DNA from: Bifidobacteriaceae bacterium
GTDB lineage: Bacteria > Actinomycetota > Actinomycetes > Actinomycetales > Bifidobacteriaceae
Direction: 5' to 3'
Length of the DNA: 64,000 nt
Assembly (NCBI GenBank): GCA_022651005.1
Contig: JALCQD010000004.1
Coordinates: 1 to 64,000, forward strand
Below are positions 43,511-52,541 of the stretch, piece after piece. The notes under the pieces were generated by a model. The model worked only from the letters and a program-made list of their open reading frames with translations. It was not told the DNA's origin and ran no database searches. Each line of letters starts with the position of its first letter. Positions within the stretch are counted from its first letter, which is position 1. The translations under genes and the position numbers were made by a program.

Positions 43511-43984
43511 ATGTCATATACGGTAGATTTCAAGGATGTCTCAACTCAGGGCCTTGAGTCCTCGCCCGTTGCGGAGGCCCTCGCGGGTTTGCGCGCCAAC
43601 GAGGCGCGGTATTTCAAGAATCACTATGACGCGGATTTTGTGGTGGAAGATGCCGGTGACGCGGATTTTGACGCGACTCTTGCCTTTGTCACCAATGTTT
43701 TGACGAAAGAACGCAATCTCTCATTCGCTTCAAAACCGCTTGAGACTGCGATGATGCACGTTGACGACTATCGGTGGTCCTTCGTCTTCTTCGAATCGGG
43801 CTTGGCGGTCAATGTGATGTACTCCGCCAGCAATCCCAAGAAGCGGGCAGTTGGCTTCAAGCTTTCAGAAGGCATGGATGTTCCGGAAGAATTGGCGGCA
43901 GCTGGATTCAAATTCGCTCGGCAGAAATCCAAACTTGCGGGTGTCATTCGCGGCTCATATTTTGTCATTAAGGGCGAATACTAA
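43511..43984 (+). CDS. Conserved-looking small protein of unknown function
   Basis: 157 residues from ATG 43511, with GAGGG six bases upstream. The protein is soluble, acidic at the N-terminus and basic at the end (KFARQKSKLAGVIRGSYFVIK). It contains an N-terminal helix (PVAEALAGLRANEARYFKNH) and a central beta-rich part (MMHVDDYRWSFVFFESGLAVNVMYS). I do not recognise the family. It is divergent from tRNA-Lys. Confidence 0.7.
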   Translation: MSYTVDFKDVSTQGLESSPVAEALAGLRANEARYFKNHYDADFVVEDAGDADFDATLAFVTNVLTKERNLSFASKPLETAMMHVDDYRWSFVFFESGLAVNVMYSASNPKKRAVGFKLSEGMDVPEELAAAGFKFARQKSKLAGVIRGSYFVIKGEY

Positions 43985-44267
43985 ATGCCGATGGCGGTGC
44001 GAGTCGTTGACCGCAACCCGTGGTGGCCTGCACTCTTTGATAAAGATCGGTGAGCTATGTCTCCGAACGCTCGCATCGTCTTTGTGTTCGTGATTTTTGC
44101 GGACTCATCCGAACGAGGCGAGAGAGTACGGGGAGCTCAAATCTCGCTTAGCGGCGCAGTTTCCTGAAGATATCGAAGGCTATTGCGATGGCAAGGACGT
44201 CTTTGTGCAGAAGCTGGAGCGAGAGGCCCTGATGGAACACTGGCGTCTGGAGTCCGCGGGCCGCTGA
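43985..44267 (+). pseudogene. Decayed GrpB/UPF0157-family gene
   Basis: Two pieces of a GrpB-like nucleotidyltransferase-fold protein can be read. 43985-44053 gives VRVVDRNPWWPALFDKDR then a stop; its DPxWPxLF pattern is the family's N-terminus. From about 44052 another frame reads SERSHRLCVRDF. After a one-base loss in a T run (near 44094-44098) comes LRTHPNEAREYGELKSRLA, which is the family's C-terminal FRDYLRxHP...Y..LK motif, ending at TGA 44265-44267. The middle of the protein (roughly 80-90 residues) is deleted. Confidence 0.75.
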
Positions 44268-44592
44268 ACGGTAAGGGCATCTTGGCTTCCGATTGCGTTA
44301 AGGGCTAAGAAAAATCACGAGAGAAATATCGAATTTTTAGCAACTTTTATCTCGTGTTCTTATCAACACAACTTGTCGAAATTTCGCGAAAGCCTCGAAA
44401 ACGTTGAAATGTCAAGGGTCATATCTGCGCCGATGGCGTACTTCAGTTACGAAATTTTTCAATTCCTGATATAGGATAGCGCCATCGTTTATTGAATTCG
44501 TCGATTATCGGGGGTTGTCAGCGCAAACCACGTTGTGAGCGTGACAGTTAGTGCGGCACAAGTCCTGATTTTTGGATGAGGGGATGTGCCCA
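44268..44592. other. AT-rich leader region of the pilus operon
   Basis: No gene is seen. A 7-bp inverted repeat CACGAGA/TCTCGTG (44316-44322, 44350-44356) and a TATAGGAT-like box near 44470 are the only notable signals. The region is much AT-richer than the genes on either side. Confidence 0.45.
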
Positions 44593-47235
44593 ATGATGGA
44601 AGCCCTATCTCGCCTTCGTGCATCGAGGGTAGCGAAGATACTGGTTGCCGCTGCCGTGGTGCTCTGTCTCGCGTCGCCGGGAACGGCTCAGGCTTCCCCG
44701 GGAGCCCAGGACCAGGCGTCGCCATCGGCCTCCTCTTTTGAGTGCTCCACTAACACCGTGTACAGCCTTTCTGAAGCCGGAAGCGTCACTCGTCTGGTGC
44801 TTGACCCCGCGAAGGACAGCGTCACGGCTACAAGGGGAATTGTTAAGGGACTGTCGGGACGAGGCATTCACGCGAATGGTCTGGGCATCTCTGCGAACGG
44901 TACGCAGGCAGTCGCCTTCACTCGAAACTCACGAGCGACGTGGTCTATCGACAACCTTCTGACGGCGTCTGGTGACACTTCGTCCATGCGGTGGACGACG
45001 CACAATGACACGGATTACAACACGAAGATGGACGATAACTCTCTCGTTGCGGGCGCAGTTGATCTCACCACCGGAAATTATTTCTTTGGCGGATTCGACA
45101 TGTATTCGTGGGAGGGAACCGTTCACTTCGATGTCTTCATGTATTCGCCAAGCACTGGCAAGTATTCGCAGGTCGGCCACTTCGATACCGGATTGAAGCC
45201 ACACACCTCTTCACAAGTCGCGTATTTCAACGGTGACATGGCCTTCGATTCCAACGGAAACCTCTACGTATTGCGCAGTGCGGGAGGCAAGGGAACTACG
45301 AATCTGTATTCCATCACAGCGCAAGAGGTGCGCGATGCAGCGACTCACCCCAACAGTCTCAATGAGCTTGAGGCGCAAGAACTGGCACAAGGGAAAATCG
45401 ACGTCAGCGGCATTAATGGTGCCGCGTTCGGCGGCGACGGGTCTCTGTATCTGAGCAACGAGACGAATCTGTACCGCTACGACGCCAACACATGGAAGCT
45501 GCTGGGGCAGTATCGAGACGTCGTGGACGATGGAACGGATCTCGCGAGCTGTAATTCCCCCTCTACCATCTCACTTGAAAAGAATCTTCCGGACGGGCGC
45601 ATCGCGGAATCGGATCAATTCACAATTTCCCTTATACAATCCAACGGCACCGCATACTCCGCAACAACGCAAGGGAGCGACACTGGGCAGCAGGATGCCG
45701 TGGTCGGCCCGGTGCCAGCGATGCAGGGAACGACGTTCACCATCGGGGAGACCATGGCGAAGGGCTCAGTGTCTCGCCTCGATGACTACACCACAACGTG
45801 GCGCTGTGACGACGGAAGCGGAACGGTCGCAACCGGAGACTTAAGCGCGGGTCACACCACCGTAAGCATTCAAAAGGCGGGGTCGGCGCTCACATGTCAT
45901 CTCACCAATGCAATTACGGGGACGGGGAGCCTGACATGGAGCAAGCATGAGGAGTCGGCGGCTGGCCCCGACACCACAAATCTGCTGGGTGGCAGCAAAT
46001 GGTCGTTCGTGGGAGGCACGGTTGGTGAGGCGGAAGCAACGTTCACTGTCTCTGACTGTGAGTCAGCACCGTGCCCGATGAGCAGTTCAGCTTCCGAACT
46101 TGCCGACATGGATCCAGCTCCGGGGCAATTCCGCATCGATAACCTGCCGTTTGGCACTTATATTCTCAACGAAATCGAGGCGCCAAAGGGGTACCAGATA
46201 GCAGCGTCCCCCACGCGCGTGATTGTGAGCGGATCGGTGGCAGGAGGCACGGCTATCGATGTGGGCGCTTTTGAGGACTCGATGGTGCCGCCTGCGCGTG
46301 TCAGTGTAAGTAAAACGGTTCACGATATCTTTGGTCACGACGTCAGCGGTACAAGCGCCAACTGGACCATGAACGTACAACTAGCGGTGCCGACCGCGGG
46401 CATAGAAATCACGCCCAACGCCACGCGCGACACCCATTACCCAGGCAGAACTGGGCAGGGGCCTACCGCCACCACTCTGCCCTGGACGGTAAGTTTTCCC
46501 GGCAATTCCACGGCGACCGCACTGAAGGTGAGTGAAATTCTCACAGGCGCGCGAGCGGATGCTTACGATGTCACCTCGATGACCTGCGCACGCCAGGATG
46601 GCACGGACATCGATGTCAGCAAGCCCACGGTGACGCAATCCACTACTGCGGATGGCAGCACGGTCACCATGGTGAGTGTCACCACGGCACCGACTGTAGC
46701 TTCTGGAGACGCCATCACCTGCTCCGTGGTGAATCAACAGCGACCGGGAACCGTGGAATGGGAAAAGCGGATGGACAACGCGGCCGGAACCCTTCTCGGC
46801 GGCAGCTCATGGACATTCACCCATCTCGCAAGCGGCACTGAGTTCACGGTTGAAGACAACGAGGGCCAGGCGCAGTATACCGGCCGTGATTCGGATCCAA
46901 CGCCGGGAGCATTTCACGTGAAGAACTTGGCGTGGGGGCAGTACTCGGTCACGGAGAAGGCGGCGCCGCTTGGATACGCCACGTTGGAAGAGACGGAAAC
47001 GTTCACCATCTCCGCTACGAATCTGCATGATAAGCGTGTTTTTCCCGTGCTCAACCACCAGAGTGAGGTGCCGGCGCTTCCGTTGACGGGTGGCATGGCA
47101 AGCAAAGACGGGCTGACGATTCTCGGACTCGGCGTCATGGTGGTGTCTGCGGCGATCCTGGGCGGATACGTCGTTATGCGGTATCGGCGGCGTGACGCCG
47201 GGCGCCAAAGACCTCCCAATAACCCAACTGTGTGA
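44593..47235 (+). CDS. Large sortase-dependent pilin, probable tip adhesin (LPLTG)
   Basis: 880 residues from ATG 44593, nine bases after GAGGGG; the ATGs at 44584 and 44596 are alternatives. Signal peptide (ILVAAAVVLCLASPGTAQA), then a large N-terminal domain (about 40-330) with beta-propeller-like repeats (DSNGNLYVLRSAGG, GDGSLYLSNETNLYRYD). SpaA-type Ig domains follow, with FRIDNLPFGTYILNEIEAPKGY and FHVKNLAWGQYSVTEKAAPLGY (E boxes). The end is LPLTGG, a membrane helix and basic residues. First gene of a tip-backbone-sortase operon; the N-terminal domain probably binds host or mucus ligands. Confidence 0.9.
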   Translation: MMEALSRLRASRVAKILVAAAVVLCLASPGTAQASPGAQDQASPSASSFECSTNTVYSLSEAGSVTRLVLDPAKDSVTATRGIVKGLSGRGIHANGLGISANGTQAVAFTRNSRATWSIDNLLTASGDTSSMRWTTHNDTDYNTKMDDNSLVAGAVDLTTGNYFFGGFDMYSWEGTVHFDVFMYSPSTGKYSQVGHFDTGLKPHTSSQVAYFNGDMAFDSNGNLYVLRSAGGKGTTNLYSITAQEVRDAATHPNSLNELEAQELAQGKIDVSGINGAAFGGDGSLYLSNETNLYRYDANTWKLLGQYRDVVDDGTDLASCNSPSTISLEKNLPDGRIAESDQFTISLIQSNGTAYSATTQGSDTGQQDAVVGPVPAMQGTTFTIGETMAKGSVSRLDDYTTTWRCDDGSGTVATGDLSAGHTTVSIQKAGSALTCHLTNAITGTGSLTWSKHEESAAGPDTTNLLGGSKWSFVGGTVGEAEATFTVSDCESAPCPMSSSASELADMDPAPGQFRIDNLPFGTYILNEIEAPKGYQIAASPTRVIVSGSVAGGTAIDVGAFEDSMVPPARVSVSKTVHDIFGHDVSGTSANWTMNVQLAVPTAGIEITPNATRDTHYPGRTGQGPTATTLPWTVSFPGNSTATALKVSEILTGARADAYDVTSMTCARQDGTDIDVSKPTVTQSTTADGSTVTMVSVTTAPTVASGDAITCSVVNQQRPGTVEWEKRMDNAAGTLLGGSSWTFTHLASGTEFTVEDNEGQAQYTGRDSDPTPGAFHVKNLAWGQYSVTEKAAPLGYATLEETETFTISATNLHDKRVFPVLNHQSEVPALPLTGGMASKDGLTILGLGVMVVSAAILGGYVVMRYRRRDAGRQRPPNNPTV

Positions 47236-47306
47236 TGTACGTAGTGCTGCTGTGCGCAAGCGCGCAGTCGTGTTCAGTGTCGAACAGACCATGAGAAAGG
47301 TAGATT

Positions 47307-48944
47307 ATGACAATCAAAAAACAAAGCGCGCGCTGCCTGCTCTCTGCTGCCGCGTGTGCGGTGACAGTCGCCGCGATGGGCATGCTGGGCGGCGTTGGAG
47401 CGCCGGTTGCTCACGCTGCGGGCGGCGGGATCGACGTGAATGCCAAGGGCTCCATCACGATTCATAAGCACGCTCATCAGGCGTCTGATGCTTCGGGGAA
47501 CAAGGTCACCGGCCCGGTGGATGGGTCTGGAGACACCATGACGGATCCGCTCAACAACGTCGGTTTCACGGGATATCAGATCACGTCGTTCGACCTCACC
47601 AAATCCGACAGCTGGGAGACGCTGAAGACCTTTTCGGTCCCCGAGAATGCGTGCGACGACCCGGCCGGTCCTCAGATCGCAGGGCAGAGCTTCGGCGCTG
47701 CCATCGACTTTGCGAAAACGGGATCAGATAAGACCCTGGGCGATGGCGTCACCAAGACGGACAATCTCGCAATCGGCGCGTATCTGATCTGTGAGACGAG
47801 TGCGCCCACTGGAGTTATCGAAACATCAGCACCGTTCGTGGTGACGGTGCCCTTCCCGGACTCGGCGGCGAGCGGAGCCGGTTCCGCAGCCACCAATAAC
47901 TGGATCTATGACGTTCACGTCTATCCCAAGAATGGTGTGGCAGAAATCGACAAGACCGTTCTTCCGCAGGATAGTCTCGGCATAGGCTCCACGGCCACAT
48001 TCCCCGTGACGACGAAGGTTCCGCGCATAGCCGCCGTGGACGGATTCAAGAAATTCGCCATCTCAGACAAGCTCGAGTCTCGTCTCGCAGAGGGAGCTGT
48101 GAAATCGGTGAGCTACCGTGACGCCAGTGACCCGGACGCCGCCTCCAAGGATGCCCTGCCGGTTGACACGAAGTACTACACGGTCGATGGCCCGACTTCC
48201 GATGGCACTGTCACCGTGACGTTCACTTCCGACGGCCTGGCATGGCTTCGAACGCAGAGCGGATCCACCATTGAGGTGATGTTCACAGCGAAGGTGACGA
48301 ATGTGGGCGACGGTTCCATCAAGAACATTGCCATCCTGCACGCGGGGACCACCGACATTGATCCGCAGGTTCCCAGCCCCGAAGTCAGTCAGAACTGGGG
48401 AGACGTCATCATCAAGAAGGTGGATTCTGCCTCGAAGGCACCCTTGGGCGGCGCAAAATTCGAGATCTACGAGGCAGCGGATCCCTATCCTGCCGCGGGC
48501 TCGGATTGTTCTCACGCAATCGCCCAGGGAGCCACTCCCATCGCGGTGAGTACGGGTGCCTCGGGTGCCACCACCACGACCTTCACTACGGATAACGCTG
48601 GAATGGTCACCATTCCCGGCCTCTTCGTCTCCGATTCCGAGAATGGCGTCGTCGACAGCACCTTCCGCTGCTACGTCCTCAAGGAGGTGGCGGCACCTCT
48701 GGGCTACGTGGCCCCGCAGGACACCACCACCGCTGTGCGAGTGCAGGCCGGCACCACCGCCACCGATGCAGTGGACGTGACGGTGTCCAACACCAAGTCC
48801 ACCGTGCCGCCACTGCCGCTCACAGGTTCGAACGGCACCATTCTCGCAGTCGTCCTCGGCGTTCTCACACTTGCTGGCGCCATCTTCCTGATGATTTGGT
48901 ACGCGCGCCGCACGTCACAGGACGTCAAGGGAATCCGGAAGTGA
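47307..48944 (+). CDS. Backbone fimbrial pilin (FimA/SpaA type, LPLTG)
   Basis: 545 residues. Signal peptide ending at ...GAPVAHAA, a D1 domain beginning GSITIHKH, and the pilin motif YDVHVYPKNGVAEIDK (the YPKN lysine used by sortase for polymerisation, about residue 210). A D2 domain with DKLESRL is followed by a C-terminal Cna-B-like domain with E box CYVLKEVAAPLGY, which also carries two cysteines (SDC and FRC) likely to form a disulfide. The C-terminus is LPLTG, helix, YARR. GAAAGG precedes the ATG. It makes the pilus shaft, joined by the class C sortase downstream. Confidence 0.93.
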   Translation: MTIKKQSARCLLSAAACAVTVAAMGMLGGVGAPVAHAAGGGIDVNAKGSITIHKHAHQASDASGNKVTGPVDGSGDTMTDPLNNVGFTGYQITSFDLTKSDSWETLKTFSVPENACDDPAGPQIAGQSFGAAIDFAKTGSDKTLGDGVTKTDNLAIGAYLICETSAPTGVIETSAPFVVTVPFPDSAASGAGSAATNNWIYDVHVYPKNGVAEIDKTVLPQDSLGIGSTATFPVTTKVPRIAAVDGFKKFAISDKLESRLAEGAVKSVSYRDASDPDAASKDALPVDTKYYTVDGPTSDGTVTVTFTSDGLAWLRTQSGSTIEVMFTAKVTNVGDGSIKNIAILHAGTTDIDPQVPSPEVSQNWGDVIIKKVDSASKAPLGGAKFEIYEAADPYPAAGSDCSHAIAQGATPIAVSTGASGATTTTFTTDNAGMVTIPGLFVSDSENGVVDSTFRCYVLKEVAAPLGYVAPQDTTTAVRVQAGTTATDAVDVTVSNTKSTVPPLPLTGSNGTILAVVLGVLTLAGAIFLMIWYARRTSQDVKGIRK

Positions 48945-49181
48945 GCACAGTGGTAGTGAATACACAAAATCGTGGGTAAGCGACGTGTGGGCGTGGGCGC
49001 GCGCGGTGTTGGTTCCGTGGTGCCAGCCTGGGTAGTCCACTGCACTTACTCGCCCGCGGCGGGGAGGAAAGAGAGCTGAGCCGTCGTCGTATGAAGGAGA
49101 GGAAAGGGAGTGGAATCGTGTCAGCGATGACCGATTTTGCTCCCTTATTCTGCGTGATGCACTTTCGTTGGAAGGACAATC

Positions 49182-50069
49182 GTGACGCGGCTTCATTACC
49201 GCAAGGCTTACCGCAAGAAATACCGGACGCAGGGAAGTGCTGGCGTGATTCCCCTCGTGGCCGGCGTTCTTGCCTTTGTGGGAGCTTGCATTCTGTTGTA
49301 TCCAAGCGCTGCCGCCTGGGTATCCCAGTACAACCAGTCCAAGATCATCGTGGGGAATCTGGCGGATTCCACGTCAAGCGTGGCCGAGCGCGCCTTCGCG
49401 GCTCGGGAACTCAGCTCAGCTGAAGACTACAACCGACGATTGGTGGCGGGGGCTATTTATTCCGCACGCACCAATGCCCCATTGGGGACGGGTGCGGATT
49501 CAGATATTGAATATGGGCGTCTCCTCGATGGCGGTGACGGGCTCATGGGTCGCCTTCAGATTCCGAGCATCGACCTCGATCTTCCGATGTACCACGGCAC
49601 CGAGGACGCCACGCTGCTCAAGGGCATAGGGCACTTGCATGGGACGTCGCTACCTGTGGGCGGGAAGAATACGCATGCCGTTCTGACCGGGCACCGCGGC
49701 CTTGCCAACGCCGAGATGTTCACGCGGCTTAATGAGGTGCGCCAGGGGGATGAGTTTACGGTATCGACGTTCGGGCGCGTCCTCACCTACCGTGTGGTGC
49801 GCACGCAGGTGGTGGAACCGACGGATACGCGCTCGCTGAAAGCCGTACAGGGCAAGGATTTGGTGACCTTGGTGACGTGTACGCCGTTGGGCATCAATAC
49901 GCAGAGGATTTTTGTGACAGGAGAGCGGGTAATCCCCTCGCCTCAGGAGGCGGTTGATTCGGCAGGAGCTCGTCCGGAGATTCCCACGTTTCCGTGGTGG
50001 GGAATCATTCTGGCGACGATTGCGTTCGCCGACATCGGCGTCGTGGTGTGGGTGATGAGAAAGAGGTGA
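49182..50069 (+). CDS. srtC: Class C (pilus-assembling) sortase
   Basis: 295 residues. N-terminal membrane helix (VIPLVAGVLAFVGACILLY), catalytic His171 in LTGHRG, catalytic Cys233 in TLVTCTPLGINTQR and Arg242. A second helix near the C-terminus (WWGIILATIAFADIGVVVWVM) is the class C hallmark. It cleaves LPxTG signals of the two pilins upstream and links them through lysine. GTG 49182 has GGAAGGA upstream. The 237 bases after the backbone pilin hold no gene. The DPF/W-type lid motif usual in class C enzymes is not obvious. Confidence 0.94.
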   Translation: MTRLHYRKAYRKKYRTQGSAGVIPLVAGVLAFVGACILLYPSAAAWVSQYNQSKIIVGNLADSTSSVAERAFAARELSSAEDYNRRLVAGAIYSARTNAPLGTGADSDIEYGRLLDGGDGLMGRLQIPSIDLDLPMYHGTEDATLLKGIGHLHGTSLPVGGKNTHAVLTGHRGLANAEMFTRLNEVRQGDEFTVSTFGRVLTYRVVRTQVVEPTDTRSLKAVQGKDLVTLVTCTPLGINTQRIFVTGERVIPSPQEAVDSAGARPEIPTFPWWGIILATIAFADIGVVVWVMRKR

Positions 50070-50077
50070 GAAAAGAA

Positions 50078-50140
50078 GTGAAGCGTCGAACCGCGAAAGC
50101 GCCTGTCGGCGCGAAGGCCGCTCGCAGCGGCAATAAATGA
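50078..50140 (+). CDS. Possible 20-residue basic peptide
   Basis: GTG at 50078, nine bases after the srtC stop, preceded by GAGAAAAGAA, and a TGA that lies in the first arm of the following hairpin. The peptide (MKRRTAKAPVGAKAARSGNK) is strongly basic. It may be only chance; coding is unproven. Confidence 0.25.
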   Translation: MKRRTAKAPVGAKAARSGNK

Positions 50141-50180
50141 AGCCCGGGGCTTAAGCACGATCCGACGCGGGCTTCACTTT
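50138..50180 (+). terminator. Terminator of the pilus operon
   Basis: TGAAGCCCG (50138-50146) pairs with CGGGCTTCA (50168-50176) and CTTT follows. The stem is good but the T run is short. Confidence 0.6.
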
Positions 50181-50242
50181 ACGCTTTCCTTTCGTACGGC
50201 GCTACTTGAGTGCCGTTTTGTGCTCAACGAGAATGTCACTGG

Positions 50243-51739
50243 CTATTTGAGAGTGCGCACGGAGAAGGGCTTCACGGTTACTTTGATGGTGAGGGCATAT
50301 TGGATGACCAAAGCGACCGTGAGAGTGAGAAACGCCATGCGTGACCCCGCTGCCGTTCCCGTGGCCTGATTGCTGGCGCCAGATTGACCCGCGGCGACGA
50401 GTGCCGCCACGATGGAGGTTCCCACAGCGCCTGCGAATTGCTGAATGGTGGTGAAGATGGCGTTGCCGTCGCTGCGCGATGCTTGTGGCAGTTGCGCTAA
50501 TCCAGTGGTCATCGTATTGCCCATGGTGAGGCCGGTTCCCAGCATGTACAGCAGATATATCCAGCAAATGCTTGTGGTGCTGAGGCTACCGCTCAACGCA
50601 GTGAGAAGTGCCATGGCCACAATGGCTATGGCGGGTCCGCTAAGCAGCGGGGGCTTGGGACCCATGATATCGAGAATGCGGCCTCCGAGAGGCGCAAAAA
50701 CGGCTCCGAGAACGGCGCCCGGCAGAACAACGAGCCCCGCCTGTAACGCCGAATTTCCATCCACGAGCTGAATGTAATTCGGCAAGATGAACGAGAGACC
50801 CAACGCTGAGGATTGGAAGAGGAAGAAGCCGAGGGAGTATCCGGAGAAATTCAGATTTTTAAAGAGCCTCACGTCAATGATGGGGGCATCGATGTGCAGC
50901 TGCCGGAAGACGAATCCAGCCAAGGCAATAATCCCGATCGCCATGGCGCCAGCCACTCGCAGACTGAGGAACGCAGTGCTCGCCATAGAGCTGAAGCCGA
51001 TGATGATGCCGCAGAAAGTGATGGCGATGAGGACGATACTCGCGATGTCGAAATGAACTTTACGAAGAATGTTCTTCTGCTCGATGGCGATGATTCCCAT
51101 GACGAGAGAGACGAGAAGAACGGGTAGCAGGAACACGAAGATGTAGCGCCAACTCATGGAGGAGACCACGAGGCCGCCAAATGTGGGGCCGATGGCCGGA
51201 GCGATGGCGGTGATGAGCGTTCCGAATCCCATCATCACGCCGATTTTTTGAGCGGGGACCTGTTCGAGGATGATGTTGAACATCAGCGGCAGGGCAATGC
51301 CCGTGCCGACGCCCTGAACCGCTCTTCCCACAAGCAACATGGGGAAGATGGGGGCGGTCATGTCGAGAATGATGCCCGTGATGAACAGCAGATTTGCCAG
51401 AATGAAGAGTTTCTTCGTAGCGAAACGTGCCTTGAGACCGGCCGAAAGCGGCACGATGATGGACACCACCAACAGATACAAGGTGGTCATCCACTGCACG
51501 GTGTCGGTGCTGACCGAAAACTCGCGCATGAGCGTGGGGAACGTCACGTTCATGGCGGTTTCAATGATGACTCCACTCAGGGAGAGAAGGCCGGCAGCAA
51601 GGACGGCGCAAAAGACCTTGGGCGGAATTTTCTGTGTATTTTTTGGCAGGCTTTCAGGAGTGCGCGTGCCGGATACGGAAACTTGTGGCGACTGTACCAT
51701 CGAGGTCATTACTTTTCTGTTGTATGTCTGATCACGCAT
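50243..51739 (-). CDS. MFS multidrug exporter, DHA2 (EmrB/QacA) family
   Basis: 498 residues with 14 membrane helices, the DHA2 number. Helix 1 (VFCAVLAAGLLSLSGVIIETAMNVTFPTL) carries the family's acidic residue; VQWMTTLYLLV and the motif C region (GFGTLITAIAPAIGPTFGGLV) indicate a drug/H+ antiporter. The first of three possible starts (51739, 51709, 51700) is listed; no clear Shine-Dalgarno sequence decides. No regulator is adjacent. The gene stands alone between the pilus operon and the mutT1-ppk group. Confidence 0.9.
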   Translation of the reverse strand: MRDQTYNRKVMTSMVQSPQVSVSGTRTPESLPKNTQKIPPKVFCAVLAAGLLSLSGVIIETAMNVTFPTLMREFSVSTDTVQWMTTLYLLVVSIIVPLSAGLKARFATKKLFILANLLFITGIILDMTAPIFPMLLVGRAVQGVGTGIALPLMFNIILEQVPAQKIGVMMGFGTLITAIAPAIGPTFGGLVVSSMSWRYIFVFLLPVLLVSLVMGIIAIEQKNILRKVHFDIASIVLIAITFCGIIIGFSSMASTAFLSLRVAGAMAIGIIALAGFVFRQLHIDAPIIDVRLFKNLNFSGYSLGFFLFQSSALGLSFILPNYIQLVDGNSALQAGLVVLPGAVLGAVFAPLGGRILDIMGPKPPLLSGPAIAIVAMALLTALSGSLSTTSICWIYLLYMLGTGLTMGNTMTTGLAQLPQASRSDGNAIFTTIQQFAGAVGTSIVAALVAAGQSGASNQATGTAAGSRMAFLTLTVALVIQYALTIKVTVKPFSVRTLK

Positions 51740-51824
51740 TGTGACGTGGTATTTCAGCTAATACTTTCAGTGTAACGACGCATGTTAATTGAAATTTGAA
51801 TTAAGCCCGGTAGTTCGGTGCGCT

Positions 51825-52541
51825 TCAGTCGAGCTGACCATTGCGCCACAGTTCGGCACCGACGTGAAATTCCTTCGCAGTGCGGGCCAGAGAAGCGCTG
51901 GACTGCATGAGTTCCATTGTGTCGTGTGCCGCTTTCTTAGCGTCAGCACTCGCCTGAGCGCCGCCACGAGCCAGATACTGCGCACGCTTGTGCTCGGCCT
52001 CGGTTTCCATGCCCGAGGCAATGACGTCGACAAAGGCGCTGGCACGGTCGAGCGCCACGGCGAAATCCCCCGTGAAGGCACCGGTCAGAATCGAATTCGC
52101 GGTATCCGTAATGTCTTGAGCGCTGGGGAATTCTTCCACGCCCGTGATGGCGGAGGCGGCACCTTCGGCTGGCTCACCAAGGGTCCACAGCTTCGCGATA
52201 GTGGTCTTGTTCCTCTGCATCCATGTACGCAGCGTGTACAGCCGCCACATGATGCCCGGTAGCGTCTCGGGCGCGGACTTTGACCACAGTTCAGCGATGA
52301 GGTCGATTCCTTCGGTTTCCACCAGCGTGAGAACTTTGGCGACCACCTGCGCGTCTTGTGATTCGTGGACGCGGTGCAATAGCGATTGCGCTGTGGTGTG
52401 ACTCATTTCGCTTATTTTCTGCGGGTCGAGGCCGCCCTCGAGCTTGTCTGCCGTCATGGCATCGAGCTGTGCCGGGCGCGCAGGGCGATGAGTCCCAATG
52501 CGTCCTGCGGAATAGGTACCTGATAGCGGTCTAATAGACAA
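51825..52541 (-). CDS. Actinobacterial protein of unknown function, helical
   Basis: 238 residues if translation starts at TTG 52541 (SIRPLSGTYSAGRIGTHRP...), which follows AGGGTGG; this start overlaps the end of the upstream gene by 11 bases. A longer frame from 52583 has no ribosome-binding site. The protein is almost entirely helical and soluble (ISEMSHTTAQSLLHRVHESQ, GIMWRLYTLRTWMQRNKTTI, ALDRASAFVDVIASGMETEA). I do not recognise a domain. Overlap with the Nudix-phosphatase gene implies co-translation with it. Confidence 0.7.
   Translation of the reverse strand: MSIRPLSGTYSAGRIGTHRPARPAQLDAMTADKLEGGLDPQKISEMSHTTAQSLLHRVHESQDAQVVAKVLTLVETEGIDLIAELWSKSAPETLPGIMWRLYTLRTWMQRNKTTIAKLWTLGEPAEGAASAITGVEEFPSAQDITDTANSILTGAFTGDFAVALDRASAFVDVIASGMETEAEHKRAQYLARGGAQASADAKKAAHDTMELMQSSASLARTAKEFHVGAELWRNGQLD

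Noticed and set aside
48945-49181. Short ORFs between backbone pilin and sortase
   Set aside because: No start with a ribosome site and no protein-like composition; the srtC start with GGAAGGA is clear.
51519-52064. ORFs on the strand opposite the DHA2 exporter and its neighbour
   Set aside because: They are complements of the exporter and of the helical unknown protein and have no recognisable motif.
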